Shown: positions 7,539-15,404, counted from the stretch's first letter. The stretch: 43,056 nucleotides of DNA from DATBFX01 sp036558305 (GCA_036558305.1 DATBFX010000015.1:1-43056), one strand, 5' to 3'. Numbers and translations are program-made. Notes: a model not told the origin generated them from the letters alone.

Positions 7539-7925
7539 ATGGCAAGCTCGCGGGGCACGACCGGGACCAATCCCCAAATCCACCTGCGCCGGGCGTACGA
7601 GCCGCCAACGCCCACCGACGGGCGGCGGATCCTGGTCGACCGGCTGTGGCCCCGCGGCCTGACAAAGGAAGCAGTGCGCCTCGACGCCTGGCTGAAAGAC
7701 GTCGCTCCGAGCACCGAGCTCCGGCGCTGGTTCCGGCACGACCCGGCAAAGTGGACCGAGTTCCAGCGGCGCTACCGCCAGGAACTCGCGGCCCGCCCCG
7801 CGGCGCTGGCGGCCCTGCTCGATGCGGCGCGGGCCGGTCCCGTTACTCTCGTCTACGGGGCCAAGGACGAGCAGCACAACGAGGCGGTGGTGCTCAAGGC
7901 GGTCCTCGAGGAATGTCTGCGGTAG
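7539..7925 (+). CDS. DUF488 (YeaO-like) protein
   Basis: 128 residues. Family features are the strand/loop GRRILVDRLWPRGLTKEAVRL, LDAWLKDVAPSTELRRWF, the HDPAKW segment, FQRRYRQEL and the closing VTLVYGAKDEQHNEAVVL. DUF488 proteins are small cytoplasmic proteins of unknown biochemical activity, widespread in bacteria and frequent beside stress or redox genes. The ATG at 7539 lies 4 bases after the TAG of the preceding small gene, so they should be cotranscribed from promoter B. Confidence 0.85.
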   Translation: MASSRGTTGTNPQIHLRRAYEPPTPTDGRRILVDRLWPRGLTKEAVRLDAWLKDVAPSTELRRWFRHDPAKWTEFQRRYRQELAARPAALAALLDAARAGPVTLVYGAKDEQHNEAVVLKAVLEECLR

Positions 7926-8038
7926 CGCGTCCGCCGCCAGAGTGTCGTCACTGCCCACACCCGAGCACCGGGAGAAAGGGTGGCAGAGCCAGCGGTGACG
8001 GGATCGGCGGTCGCCGTGGAGCGTGTGGAGGTGAAGCG

Positions 8039-8755
8039 ATGGTGTCGATGCGTCGACCCGAGTTGTGGGAGTGGGCCGAGTATTACTGACCCTGGTGCTA
8101 TCTGGGGGCCGTGCGCCTCCACGCGATCATGCCGGAGTACCGGGGGCGGGTCACGCTGCGCATTCGGCCGTTCCCGCTCGAAGTCCTGGATGGCGAGGCC
8201 GCCCCGCGCGACATCCTCGAACAAGAGTGGTGGCTGGCCGCGATCCAAGAGCCGGCCGCCGCCTTCGCCCCGTACCCCAGCGACGACTGGCCCACCACCA
8301 CGCTCCCGGCCTTCGAGGCGGCCTGGTGCGCCGGCCGGCAGGGCGACGACGTCCTGCTCGATTTCGACCTGCGCGTGCGTCGCGCCTTCTTTGCCGAGGG
8401 GCGCAACATCGGGCGGCGCGAGGTGCTGCTCGCGATCGCGGGGGAGGCTGGTCTGGACCTGCCGTGCTTCGCCCGCGACTTCGCCAGCGGCCAGGCCCTG
8501 CCTGCCGTGCTCGAGGAGGCGCGGCTGGGGCGGGAGCGCTACCGGGTGCGCGGCACGCCGACGCTGATGCTGCCGGACGGCACGCGTCTGCGCCATCCCA
8601 TGGCCTTTCCGCGGATGCGGGATCGCAAGGTCGTCGGCGTGACGGGCCTGCCGTGCTGCGGCGACGAGTGCCTGGCGGCGACGCGCGGTCTGGTCGAGCA
8701 GACGTTGCGGCAGGGCGAGAGCGAGCAGGGACCTCCGCGGGCGGAGGTCCGCTAA
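8039..8755 (+). CDS. DsbA/FrnE-family thiol-disulfide oxidoreductase with in-frame UGA at the first active-site Cys (candidate selenoprotein)
   Basis: Reading from ATG 8039, which has a near-ideal GGAGGTGA ribosome site 5 bases upstream, gives EWAEYY-TGA-PWCYLGAVRL. FrnE/DsbA proteins have CPWC at this very place, so the TGA at 8087-8089 replaces the attacking cysteine (residue 17), giving U-P-W-C if read as selenocysteine. The frame then stays open for 221 codons with good family features: RIRPFPLE, EEARLGRERYRVRGTPTLML with the cis-Pro after Thr173, and a late CCGDEC motif (206-211). A start after the TGA would remove the first strand and the redox site. A SECIS-like hairpin follows the TGA. 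The alternatives are a recent nonsense mutation or a base error (TGC to TGA). No selA, selB or selC is in the window. Confidence 0.65.
8087..8121 (+). promoter_or_regulatory. UGA codon with SECIS-like hairpin
   Basis: The TGA (8087-8089) is followed by a hairpin with a 7-bp stem pairing 8103-8109 (TGGGGGC) with 8115-8121 (GCCTCCA, including one G-U pair), closed by the 5-base loop CGTGC (8110-8114). Bacterial SECIS elements need a short stem with a small loop holding a G in its first two positions, roughly 16-37 bases after the UGA. Here the loop starts 21 bases after it and its second base is G. The fit is structural only; GC-rich DNA forms such hairpins by chance. Confidence 0.45.
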
Positions 8756-8858
8756 TCGCCACGAGACGTATCGGAATGGAATGACGAAGGGCGATAGGGG
8801 ATGCCCGCCGGTTCCCGAGCGATGACCCTCGGCGGACCGACGGTATGGATACGTCTCG

Positions 8859-8893
8859 GCCCGTTATGGTCCAGGTACTGGACCATAACGGGC
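8859..8893. repeat. 35-bp perfect palindrome (16-bp arms, 3-bp centre)
   Basis: GCCCGTTATGGTCCAG, then GTA, then CTGGACCATAACGGGC. There is no mismatch in 16 pairs and the centre is too short for a gene. It starts 104 bases after the oxidoreductase stop. No T-run follows on either strand, so it is not a classical intrinsic terminator. It could be an operator for a dimeric regulator, an RNA-processing or stabilising hairpin, or the tip of a mobile element. Confidence 0.8.
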
Positions 8894-9077
8894 ACGGTGG
8901 GACCGGCGCCGGCTGGGTTGCCACCGAGTTCCTCGCCTTAGTCTCGGCGATCGGCGATTCCGTGGTCGTCGACGGCTCGTTGAACGACCGGACCGCGCCG
9001 ACCCTTGCCGGCGACATCCTTGAAATCCAGCAGAGGGAACCGCGGGCGCCATCCTCGAGGGATGGGATGCGACCGCG
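8894..9077. other. Intergenic DNA without supported gene
   Basis: Part of the 565-bp gap 8756-9320, which also holds the palindrome and promoter C. A rightward frame from 8845 reads WVATEFLALVSAIGDSVVVD, which is protein-like for about 60 codons, but it begins inside the palindrome, has no ribosome site and runs into promoter C. I do not recognise it. It may be a gene fragment. Confidence 0.4.
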
Positions 9078-9131
9078 TTTATGCGGCGTTCATGTCCGTT
9101 GGGCCGGTTCTTCACGGTCGCCCGTTACCGT
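9078..9131 (+). promoter_or_regulatory. Promoter C: 11-bp-spaced TTCATG-type array plus -10 box
   Basis: TTTATG (9078), TTCATG (9089) and TTCACG (9111) share the 11-bp phase of promoters A and B, with TGGGCC in the 22-bp position. GTTGGGC (9098-9104) is separated by exactly 19 bp from GTTAC, giving a -10-like TACCGT at 9126-9131. Over about 60 bp copies A and C are close to identical. The next gene starts at 9321, leaving a leader of about 180 bases in which I see no clear structure. Confidence 0.7.
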
Positions 9132-9320
9132 GGACGTACTGACGGCACGCGAGCCGCCGGAAGCGGGGACACGGCGACGGCGCTCTTGGGGGCCCAGTGT
9201 CGGGACCGAAAGCGATTCCACGAACTGGGTCGCAGTCATGGTACGGCGACCTGATATCCAGCGCCATGAGAGCGCGACGGGTTCTACCAGAGGCGCAAGA
9301 ACGCGCAGAAGGAGACTTCG

Positions 9321-10184
9321 ATGCAGACGGCGATGGCAATCGATCTCGACTCCGTACGACTCGATCGGCGACGGATGTTCACGCTGGCGAGTGCGGCGGC
9401 CGCCGTCGCAGTCGTCGGTCCTGGTCGACTCGGTGCTGCCGCGCAAGGCGAGCCCACCCTGGCGGTCGTCTCGCCCGCGGACGGCGCCACCGTCACCACA
9501 AACGACATCCCGGTCCAGCTCGAAGTGGGGAACTTCGCGCTCGACGGCGCGGCGTTCGGGCGACCCGCCCAGACCGGCAGCGGCGAGGTCCTCGCCTTTG
9601 TCGATGGGGCGACGATCGCGCAACTGACGAACTTCTACAGCACGGACAGCCTCGTCGTGGCGGGCGACGGTTTGGCGCCGGGGCCGCACACGCTGATCTT
9701 CCTCCTGGCCAGCAGCAGCCACGAGCCGATCATGGCCACGGCGCAGCAGGTGACCATCGACTTCCGGCCGCCGCAGCCGGTGCCGCTGCCGGTCGCCAAC
9801 TACACGGGCGAGCCGGCGCTGGCGCTGGTCAGCCCGGAGGACGGCGCGACGGTCGCCTCGTCGTTTGAGGTCCAGGTGCGGCCGACCAACTTTACCCCCG
9901 CCACGGCGCTCGAAGGCAAGACGAACGTCCCCGGTTACGGCCACTACCACGTCTGGGTGGACACGGCCGAGATGCCGGCGTCTCTGGCCGGTCTGGCGCT
10001 GATGCCCGGTACCAATGGGTTCACCCTCGATCTCAGTGCCTGGGGCGAGGGCGAGCACACGATCCGTATCGAACCGGCCCAGAACGACCACACGATGTAC
10101 GACCCGGCGACGGCGGTGACGTTCACCGTGACCGTCAGCGCGGCCGCCCCGGCCGCCACTCCTGTCTCGAGTCCGACGAGCTAG
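9321..10184 (+). CDS. Tat-exported protein with two Ig-like/DUF4399-like domains
   Basis: 287 residues. A twin-arginine signal (DRRRMFTLASAAAAVAVV) ends near GAAAQG, so the protein should be exported folded. Two similar beta-rich domains follow, each opening with LAVVSPADGATV or LALVSPEDGATV and using the pattern 'G-PHTL-F-L' or 'GEHTIRIE'. The second contains GYGHYHVWVDT, like the DUF4399 'GHHHLLID' motif. The C-terminal 20 residues are Ala/Pro/Ser-rich. It is probably an extracytoplasmic binding or scaffold protein with no known enzyme activity. The ATG has AAGGAG 8 bases upstream. It sits under promoter C and just before an exported cupredoxin. Confidence 0.75.
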   Translation: MQTAMAIDLDSVRLDRRRMFTLASAAAAVAVVGPGRLGAAAQGEPTLAVVSPADGATVTTNDIPVQLEVGNFALDGAAFGRPAQTGSGEVLAFVDGATIAQLTNFYSTDSLVVAGDGLAPGPHTLIFLLASSSHEPIMATAQQVTIDFRPPQPVPLPVANYTGEPALALVSPEDGATVASSFEVQVRPTNFTPATALEGKTNVPGYGHYHVWVDTAEMPASLAGLALMPGTNGFTLDLSAWGEGEHTIRIEPAQNDHTMYDPATAVTFTVTVSAAAPAATPVSSPTS

Positions 10185-10268
10185 GTCGTCGAACCGAGGG
10201 ATCGACCGGGCCGCGGCACCGCGGCCCGGTCGCCGCCCACGTGGGATGGCGCAGGAGTAGAGGAGACG

Positions 10269-10835
10269 ATGGACGCAAAGCACGTTCCGTTCCCGCGGGC
10301 TACGGCGTTGAATCGCCGCGTGCTCCTCCGGAGTGGTCTGGAAATGGGGTTGACCGGGGCACTCGCCGGAGCGATGGCGGCAGGATGGCGCCCCATTGGC
10401 GGCCGCACGGTCCGCCCCGCCGGGGCGGCGACGCCGGCCGCAGCCGGATCCGGCGTGGACTGCTCGGCTTCCCCCGCGGCAAGTCCCGCCGCCGGTGCTC
10501 CCGTGGCTTCCCCGGTCGCCGCGGTCGAGGTTCGGATGACGGCGCAGCTCCGCTTCGAGCCGCCGGCCGTCACGATCCGCACGGGGGAGACGGTCACCTG
10601 GTTCAACGACAGCCCGCTCCCCCACACCGCGACCGACGATCCCGAAAGAAACCCGGTGGCGGAGGCCTTCCCGGATTACGCGCGGCTGCCGGACTGCGCG
10701 GCACCCTGGGATTCCGGACTGCTCCAGCCGGGCCAGTCGTTCTCGCACACCTTCACCGTGCCGGGCGCCTACGCCTACTTCTGCATACCGCACGTGCTCT
10801 CGGGTATGCGGGGGACGATCGACGTCCGAGACTAA
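10269..10835 (+). CDS. Exported cupredoxin (plastocyanin/azurin-like, type I copper)
   Basis: 188 residues. A twin-arginine-type leader (NRRVLLRSGLEMGLTGALAG) and an Ala/Ser/Pro-rich linker (about 50-85) precede a cupredoxin domain (86-188). The type I copper ligands are in place: His119 in PLPHTAT, Cys172 and His175 in YFCIPH, and Met180 in SGMRG. An extra Cys143 lies in the loop. It should carry single electrons outside the cell membrane. The ribosome site GAGGAGA precedes ATG 10269. It is followed by the exported dehydrogenase genes at 11014 and 12012, for which it may act as electron acceptor (inference from position). Confidence 0.9.
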   Translation: MDAKHVPFPRATALNRRVLLRSGLEMGLTGALAGAMAAGWRPIGGRTVRPAGAATPAAAGSGVDCSASPAASPAAGAPVASPVAAVEVRMTAQLRFEPPAVTIRTGETVTWFNDSPLPHTATDDPERNPVAEAFPDYARLPDCAAPWDSGLLQPGQSFSHTFTVPGAYAYFCIPHVLSGMRGTIDVRD

Positions 10836-11013
10836 TCCCGCCCCACCCGCTCAGCCCGGTCGCTCTTGTGCGTCGACACCGTCACCGTCCACCGACCGCC
10901 ATCCGTCCGCGGTGGGGAACGGGAAAGGCATGCCGTGACCGATGACTGCTCGTGTCCGGCGGGCGAGGCGTCCGCTCGGAGGTTCATTCCGCCTGCATCT
11001 CGCGGAGGTCTAA

Positions 11014-11916
11014 ATGAGCGAGTCCAAGCACGAACACGTCACGACAGCGGATTATGCGCGCCTAACGTCGAACGGTCGGGGCGTCACGCGCCGCCTCTTT
11101 TTGAAGCGGTCGAGCGCGGTGGTCGCCTCCACGGGCGCGGTCGCCATCGGTTCGGTGGCCGCGATCGACGGGAGGGCGGTGACGGCACAAGACGCCACCC
11201 CCGCCGCCGCTCCCCCCGACCACGGCGGGATGCCGGCGATGGGGACCGACCAGCGGCCGATCGAGTTCTTCAACATCCACGAGGCCGAAACGGTCGACGC
11301 CCTGGTTTCCCGGATCCTGCCGGGCACCGTCGATGATCCCGGTGCCCACGAGGCCGGCGTCGTCTTCTACATCGATCGGACCCTCGGCGGGACCAACCTC
11401 GGGTACACCCGAAAGACCTACACCCAGGGGCCGTTTCCGGTGGTCTCCGAGGAACCGGTCGCCGTCGAAGCAGCCAGCACGCGCGACATCTACGACTACG
11501 TCGGCGTCCCCGCTGACCTGATCTCACGCTACGGCTTCCAGTCGGTGCTTTCGCCGCAGGAAATCTACCGGCGCGGCATCGGGTTTGTCGACGCCTACGC
11601 CCAGAGTCAATTCCAGAAGGACTTCGTCGACCTGTCCGCGGAGCAGCAGGACCAAATTCTGACCGAAATGGAAGCGGACAAGGCGACGGGTTTCGATGGT
11701 CCAGGCGCCAGGGCGTTCTTCACCCAGCTTCGCAACGACACGATCGAGGGCATGTTCGGCGATCCCATGTACGGCGGCAACCGCGACCTCGCCGGATGGA
11801 AGCTGATCGGCTACCCCGGCGCCCAGCGTCTTTACACCCCCGACGACATCAAGAACCCGGCCTTCACGCGCGAGCCGCAGAGCCTGGCCCAGTTGATGGC
11901 GAACGAAGGACATTAG
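11014..11916 (+). CDS. Gluconate 2-dehydrogenase subunit 3-family protein, Tat-exported
   Basis: 300 residues. The signal has a full twin-arginine motif TRRLFLKRSS (25-34), a hydrophobic stretch and a cleavage region near VTAQDA. The mature part carries the subunit-3 features FFNIHEAETVDALVSRILPG, DDPGAHEAGVVFYIDRTLGG and MFGDPMYGGNRDLAGWKLIGYPGAQ. In known enzymes this small subunit binds the flavoprotein subunit and carries it through the Tat pathway, since the flavoprotein has no signal of its own. That fits the neighbour at 12012. The start at ATG 11014 has CGGAGG upstream. Confidence 0.9.
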   Translation: MSESKHEHVTTADYARLTSNGRGVTRRLFLKRSSAVVASTGAVAIGSVAAIDGRAVTAQDATPAAAPPDHGGMPAMGTDQRPIEFFNIHEAETVDALVSRILPGTVDDPGAHEAGVVFYIDRTLGGTNLGYTRKTYTQGPFPVVSEEPVAVEAASTRDIYDYVGVPADLISRYGFQSVLSPQEIYRRGIGFVDAYAQSQFQKDFVDLSAEQQDQILTEMEADKATGFDGPGARAFFTQLRNDTIEGMFGDPMYGGNRDLAGWKLIGYPGAQRLYTPDDIKNPAFTREPQSLAQLMANEGH

Positions 11917-11920
11917 AACG

Positions 11921-11996
11921 AGTAGCCAGTAATCGGTTGCCAGTAGTCAGTGAGAACGAGTCGTTCTGGCTACTGACTACTCGTAACTGACTACTG
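11921..11996. repeat. Intergenic inverted element with heptad-repeat arms (GTAGTCA type)
   Basis: The left arm (11921-11957) is built of 7-bp units related to GTAGCCA/GTAGTCA and the right arm (11961-11996) of their complements. The inner pairing is AGTAGTCAGT with ACTGACTACT, and AGAACGA with TCGTTCT. It fills the gap between the subunit-3 stop and the flavoprotein start. It has the same design as the elements at 21777, 28504 and 37083 but a different unit sequence and more decay. The hairpin would form in the intercistronic RNA. Confidence 0.7.
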
Positions 11997-12011
11997 CGAC
12001 AGGAGACAGAG

Positions 12012-13781
12012 ATGGCACAACAGAACAAGAAGGTCGACGTCGTCACCGTCGGCGCGGGTCTCGTGGCCGGGATCGCGGCCTACCATCTGACGCAGGCCGG
12101 GCTCGAAGTCGTCTCGCTGGAGCAGGGCCCGTGGCTGACGACCGAAAACGACTTCAGCCACGACCACGACGAACTGCGCTACAACCAGCGCCGCGAGCTG
12201 ATGGTCGACCTGTCGCAGGAGACCTGGACCTGGCGGCCGGGGCCGAAAGACACCGCCCTGCCGATGCGGCAGTACGGTTCCTTCAACCCGCACAAGGGGG
12301 TCGGCGGGGCGGCCGTCCACTGGGCCTCGCAGAACTGGCGATTTTTCCCCTCCGACTTCGAGTACCGCACCCACCACATCCAGCGCTATGGTGAGGACAA
12401 ACTGCCAGTCGGCAACCGGATCCGCGACTGGGGCATCACCTGGGACGAGATCGAACCGTACTACGACAAGTGGGAGTACGACGTCGGCGTCTCGGGCAAG
12501 GCCGGCAACATCAAGGGGAAGCAAATCGAGGGCGGTAACGTCTTCGAGGGTCCGCGGGCGCGGGAGTACCCGCTGCCTCCGCTCGCGAAGTCGATCGTCG
12601 CCGACAAGTTCACGGCGGCGGCGAAGGACCTCGGTTACCACCCGTTCCCGGAGCCCTCGGCGATCCTGTCCGAAACGTACAAGGACCTCGCGGGCAATAC
12701 CCGTGGGTCCTGCCTCTACTGCGGGTTCTGCACCCGATACGGGTGCGAGGTGGCGGCCAAGGGGAACTCGCTCGTCGTCCACATGCCGGCGGCGCTGGCG
12801 ACGGGCAAGTACGAGATCCGGACGAACAGCTACGTCTACAAGATCGAGACCGATTCGGCCGGCAAGGCGACCGGCGTCCACTACGTCGACTCCGCCGGGC
12901 GCAGCCAGTTCCAGGAAGCCGACATCGTCATCGTCTCGGCCTACATGCTGATGAACGTCCGGTTGCTGCTGCTATCGCGCTCGGCCGCCCACGCCAGTGG
13001 GATCGGCAACGACCGCGGGCTGGTCGGCACCAACTACACCTACCAACTCGGTGGCGGCGGGTCGTCGGGGCTGTTCGCGGGCGAACGGCTCAACCAGTTC
13101 ATGGGCAACGGCGCCATGCGCGCCCTGATCCACGACTTCAACGCCGACAACTTCGACCATTCCGATCTCGACTTCGTCGGCGGCGGCTCGATCGGTGCCG
13201 GCGGCGGCGAGCGCAACCCGGTCGCCAGCGTCGGCGGGGTGCCCTCGGCAAGCGGCAAGACCTGGGGCCAGGACTGGAAGGAGGCGCTGCGGACCGACTG
13301 GGACAGCGTCGCCGGCATCGGCATCCAGGGCGAGAGCCTGCCCTACGACGACCAGTTCGTCGACCTCGACCCGACCTACCGCGACCGCTTCGGCTTCCCG
13401 CTGCTGCGGATCACCTTCGACTGGCACGAGAACGACTACAACCTGATCCGCTACCTCTCGCCGAAGATGCGGAAGATCCTGGAGCGGATGGGCGCCAAGA
13501 ACATCCGCACCCAGGAAGAACTGAACCCCTACACGATCGCGCCGTACCAGAGCACCCACTGCACGGGCGGGGCCATCATGGGGACCGATCCCGGCAACTC
13601 GGTCGTCAACAAGTACGGCCAGGTCTGGGACACGCCGAACGTCTTCGTCGTCGGCGCCTCGCAGTTTCCGCAGAACGCGGGGATGAACCCGACCGGCACC
13701 GTCGGGGCGCTGGCGTACCTGGCGAGCGACGGGCTCGTCAACAAGTACCTCAAGGATCCGGGCAAGATCATCGGATCGTAA
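12012..13781 (+). CDS. GMC-family flavoprotein oxidoreductase (gluconate 2-dehydrogenase-like large subunit)
   Basis: 589 residues. The FAD-binding Rossmann motif VGAGLVAGIAAYHL (13-26) with Glu37, the GMC segment GVGGAAVHWASQNWRF and the C-terminal block HCTGGAIMGTDP..NVFVVGASQFPQNAGMNPTGTVGALAYLASDGL define the family. A cysteine-rich CLYCGFCTRYGC stretch is typical of the bacterial dehydrogenase subgroup. There is no signal peptide; export probably depends on the Tat-borne subunit 3 encoded upstream. It likely oxidises a sugar or polyol outside the membrane and passes electrons to a cytochrome or to the cupredoxin at 10269 (inference). ATG 12012 has CAGGAGA upstream. Confidence 0.92.
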   Translation: MAQQNKKVDVVTVGAGLVAGIAAYHLTQAGLEVVSLEQGPWLTTENDFSHDHDELRYNQRRELMVDLSQETWTWRPGPKDTALPMRQYGSFNPHKGVGGAAVHWASQNWRFFPSDFEYRTHHIQRYGEDKLPVGNRIRDWGITWDEIEPYYDKWEYDVGVSGKAGNIKGKQIEGGNVFEGPRAREYPLPPLAKSIVADKFTAAAKDLGYHPFPEPSAILSETYKDLAGNTRGSCLYCGFCTRYGCEVAAKGNSLVVHMPAALATGKYEIRTNSYVYKIETDSAGKATGVHYVDSAGRSQFQEADIVIVSAYMLMNVRLLLLSRSAAHASGIGNDRGLVGTNYTYQLGGGGSSGLFAGERLNQFMGNGAMRALIHDFNADNFDHSDLDFVGGGSIGAGGGERNPVASVGGVPSASGKTWGQDWKEALRTDWDSVAGIGIQGESLPYDDQFVDLDPTYRDRFGFPLLRITFDWHENDYNLIRYLSPKMRKILERMGAKNIRTQEELNPYTIAPYQSTHCTGGAIMGTDPGNSVVNKYGQVWDTPNVFVVGASQFPQNAGMNPTGTVGALAYLASDGLVNKYLKDPGKIIGS

Positions 13782-13822
13782 GCCGGCACGGCAGGCGGGT
13801 GGCATAGGGTCGCAAGCGGGGC

Positions 13823-13843
13823 CGGAGCGTTCGCGTCGCTCCG
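13823..13843 (+). terminator. Possible terminator hairpin after the flavoprotein gene
   Basis: CGGAGCG pairs with CGCTCCG around the 7-base loop TTCGCGT, 42 bases after the stop codon. No T-run follows, so intrinsic termination is doubtful; it may only stabilise the 3' end. Confidence 0.3.
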
Positions 13844-14099
13844 ACTCCGCACGCCCCGCAACACGGTACAACGCCCGGGGGTCGTCTCACCAGGGCACCA
13901 GCTGTGCGAAACGCTGCCGGTCGACCCCGGGGCGCACGGGCCGCATCAGGATGCCGAGCGCGGTCCGGACGTGCAGATGCGGCTGCAACCGCATGCACGG
14001 GAGGTCGCCGCTGTGGCGAGGACAGGACCCCGATCCGCCCGCTCGTCAGCTGAGCACGCTCCCCGGTGCCGGACCGGCGCGCTCGAAATCGTCCAGCAG

Positions 14100-14440
14100 C
14101 GCCCGGCCCCGGCGATCGTCTCGTGCACGCCCGACCCGAAGAGCTCCAGCCAGACGCCGAGGCCGAGGAGCGCGTACGTCGGCCACCGGTGGGCGCCCGC
14201 CCGGTTGAGCGCCCGCAGATCGAGGTCGGCGGTGTAGAAGACCGCGATCACCCCGACCGCGCGGCGATCGGCAGCGCGGTCTGGCGCGGGCGCCGCAGCT
14301 CGCCGACGAGGACCTCGCGCTTGATCTCCAGGCCGATGACGAAGAAGAAGAGCTCCACCAGACCGTCGTTGAGCCAGTGCCGCGGCGAATCGGTGATGCC
14401 GACGTCGCCCGAGCCGATCGTGACCTCGGTGTTCCAGCAA
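14100..14440 (-). pseudogene. nhaA: Decayed NhaA-type Na+/H+ antiporter
   Basis: Read leftward, one frame encodes HWLNDGLVELFFFVIGLEIK followed by VLVGELRRPRQTALPIAA, the second-helix region of NhaA. Another frame then continues AVGVIAVFYTADLDL and YALLGLGVWLELFGSGVHET, the later NhaA helices. Between them about 75 residues are missing, including the helix with the catalytic Asp-Asp pair. The N-terminus and the last third of the protein are also gone. This is a clear relic with an internal deletion and a frame change and cannot make a working antiporter. Confidence 0.85.
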
Positions 14441-14707
14441 TCGGCAATGACATGCGGCAAGCATCCCGAGCGGGCCCGTTCTATCTTCAACGCTGCGTGT
14501 CGTCGTTCTTCAAACCTCGGCGCCGTCCCGAAGGTTCACGTGAGCGGGCCGAACACCAGCCCCTCACCGACGACCGGCGGCGGGACGATGTTGATGGTAC
14601 GTTGCTAGCGTGCGTGACAGCGGCGACGTCCGCTGCACCTGCCCGTTCGCACCATGACCGACCATGATCGACGCCGGAACGGCCCCACGGGCCAAAGGGG
14701 GACACGG

Positions 14708-14788
14708 ATGGACGCCGAGACGACGGGGAAACCGTTGACCCCCGCGACGGTCTCGGCGGCGGCGCAGGGCGAGACGACCGAACGCTGA
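14708..14788 (+). CDS. Possible 26-residue peptide upstream of the cupin gene
   Basis: ATG 14708, with AAAGGGGGA upstream, opens a 26-codon frame ending TGA 14786-14788, 28 bases before the cupin start. The peptide is Thr/Ala/Glu-rich with no known motif. It could be a leader peptide or chance. Confidence 0.2.
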   Translation: MDAETTGKPLTPATVSAAAQGETTER

Positions 14789-14816
14789 GACCGTGGCCCC
14801 GCGCTTGGAGGAAGAC

Positions 14817-15206
14817 ATGGCTGGGTACAGCACGAATATCGAGACCGAGACGCTCGAGAACGACTTCTTTCGGCAGGTTCTCTACACGGCACCGCATAGT
14901 CAGCTCGTCGTCATGACGCTCCAGCCCGGCGAAGACATCGGTGTGGAGACGCACGACGACCGCGACCAGTTCGTCCGGGTCGAGGCCGGCCAGGGCGAGG
15001 CGATCTTGGACGGCGAGCGGCACGCCCTGGGCGACGGCTCCGCCGTGGTCATTCCCGCCGGGACGGAGCACAACGTCATCAACACGTCGCCGACGGAGCC
15101 GCTGCGCCTGTACACGATCTACTCGCCGCCCGAGCATCCGGATGAGACGGTCAACCGCACCAAGCAGGAAGCCGTGGAGTACGAGCGACAGCGGCACGGG
15201 TCGTAG
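14817..15206 (+). CDS. Cupin-domain protein
   Basis: 129 residues, a single beta-barrel cupin. Motif 1 reads LQPGEDIGVETHDDRDQFVRV with its G, H and E-like positions, although the second ligand His is Asp/Glu. Motif 2 reads GDGSAVVIPAGTEHNVINTS with its conserved His. Such small cupins bind a metal and may be isomerases, dioxygenases or sensors; the substrate cannot be told. The C-terminus ends PPEHPDETVNRTKQEAVEYE, common in this cupin subgroup. ATG 14817 is supported by GGAGGAAG immediately upstream. Confidence 0.88.
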   Translation: MAGYSTNIETETLENDFFRQVLYTAPHSQLVVMTLQPGEDIGVETHDDRDQFVRVEAGQGEAILDGERHALGDGSAVVIPAGTEHNVINTSPTEPLRLYTIYSPPEHPDETVNRTKQEAVEYERQRHGS

Positions 15207-15404
15207 ATAGCCGGCCGGCGTCATGATCGTGGCGGCGTCGATCGCAGGCTCCAGTTGGTCGGCCGCGGTGCGCTGCATGTCCGCAGTGACGTGCGATTAC
15301 AGGTTCATCGTCATCGCGATGTTGGCGTGGCCAGGCCGTTCCTGCACCACCTTCGAGTATGATACCCGGCCGATGCGTCGCCGATTCCCACGAGGGTTCC
15401 CAAC

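Noticed and set aside
8111..8755. An oxidoreductase gene starting after the TGA at GTG 8111
   Set aside because: It would lack the redox-active motif and first strand, and no ribosome site precedes it, whereas ATG 8039 has an excellent one in the same frame.
8845..9100. A rightward frame with a protein-like stretch around WVATEFLALVSAIGDSVVVD
   Set aside because: It begins inside the palindrome, has no ribosome site and runs through promoter C; the hint of a membrane-protein fragment is too weak to name.
13889..13996. A leftward 35-codon frame reading LQPHLHVRTALGILMRPVRP
   Set aside because: It looks protein-like and could be the end of a lost gene, but there is no family match and it merges with the NhaA relic region.
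15358..15363. A full promoter before the biotin carboxylase gene
   Set aside because: TATGAT is a fair -10 box but no -35 is found at 16-18 bp, so it is mentioned only in the gene entry.
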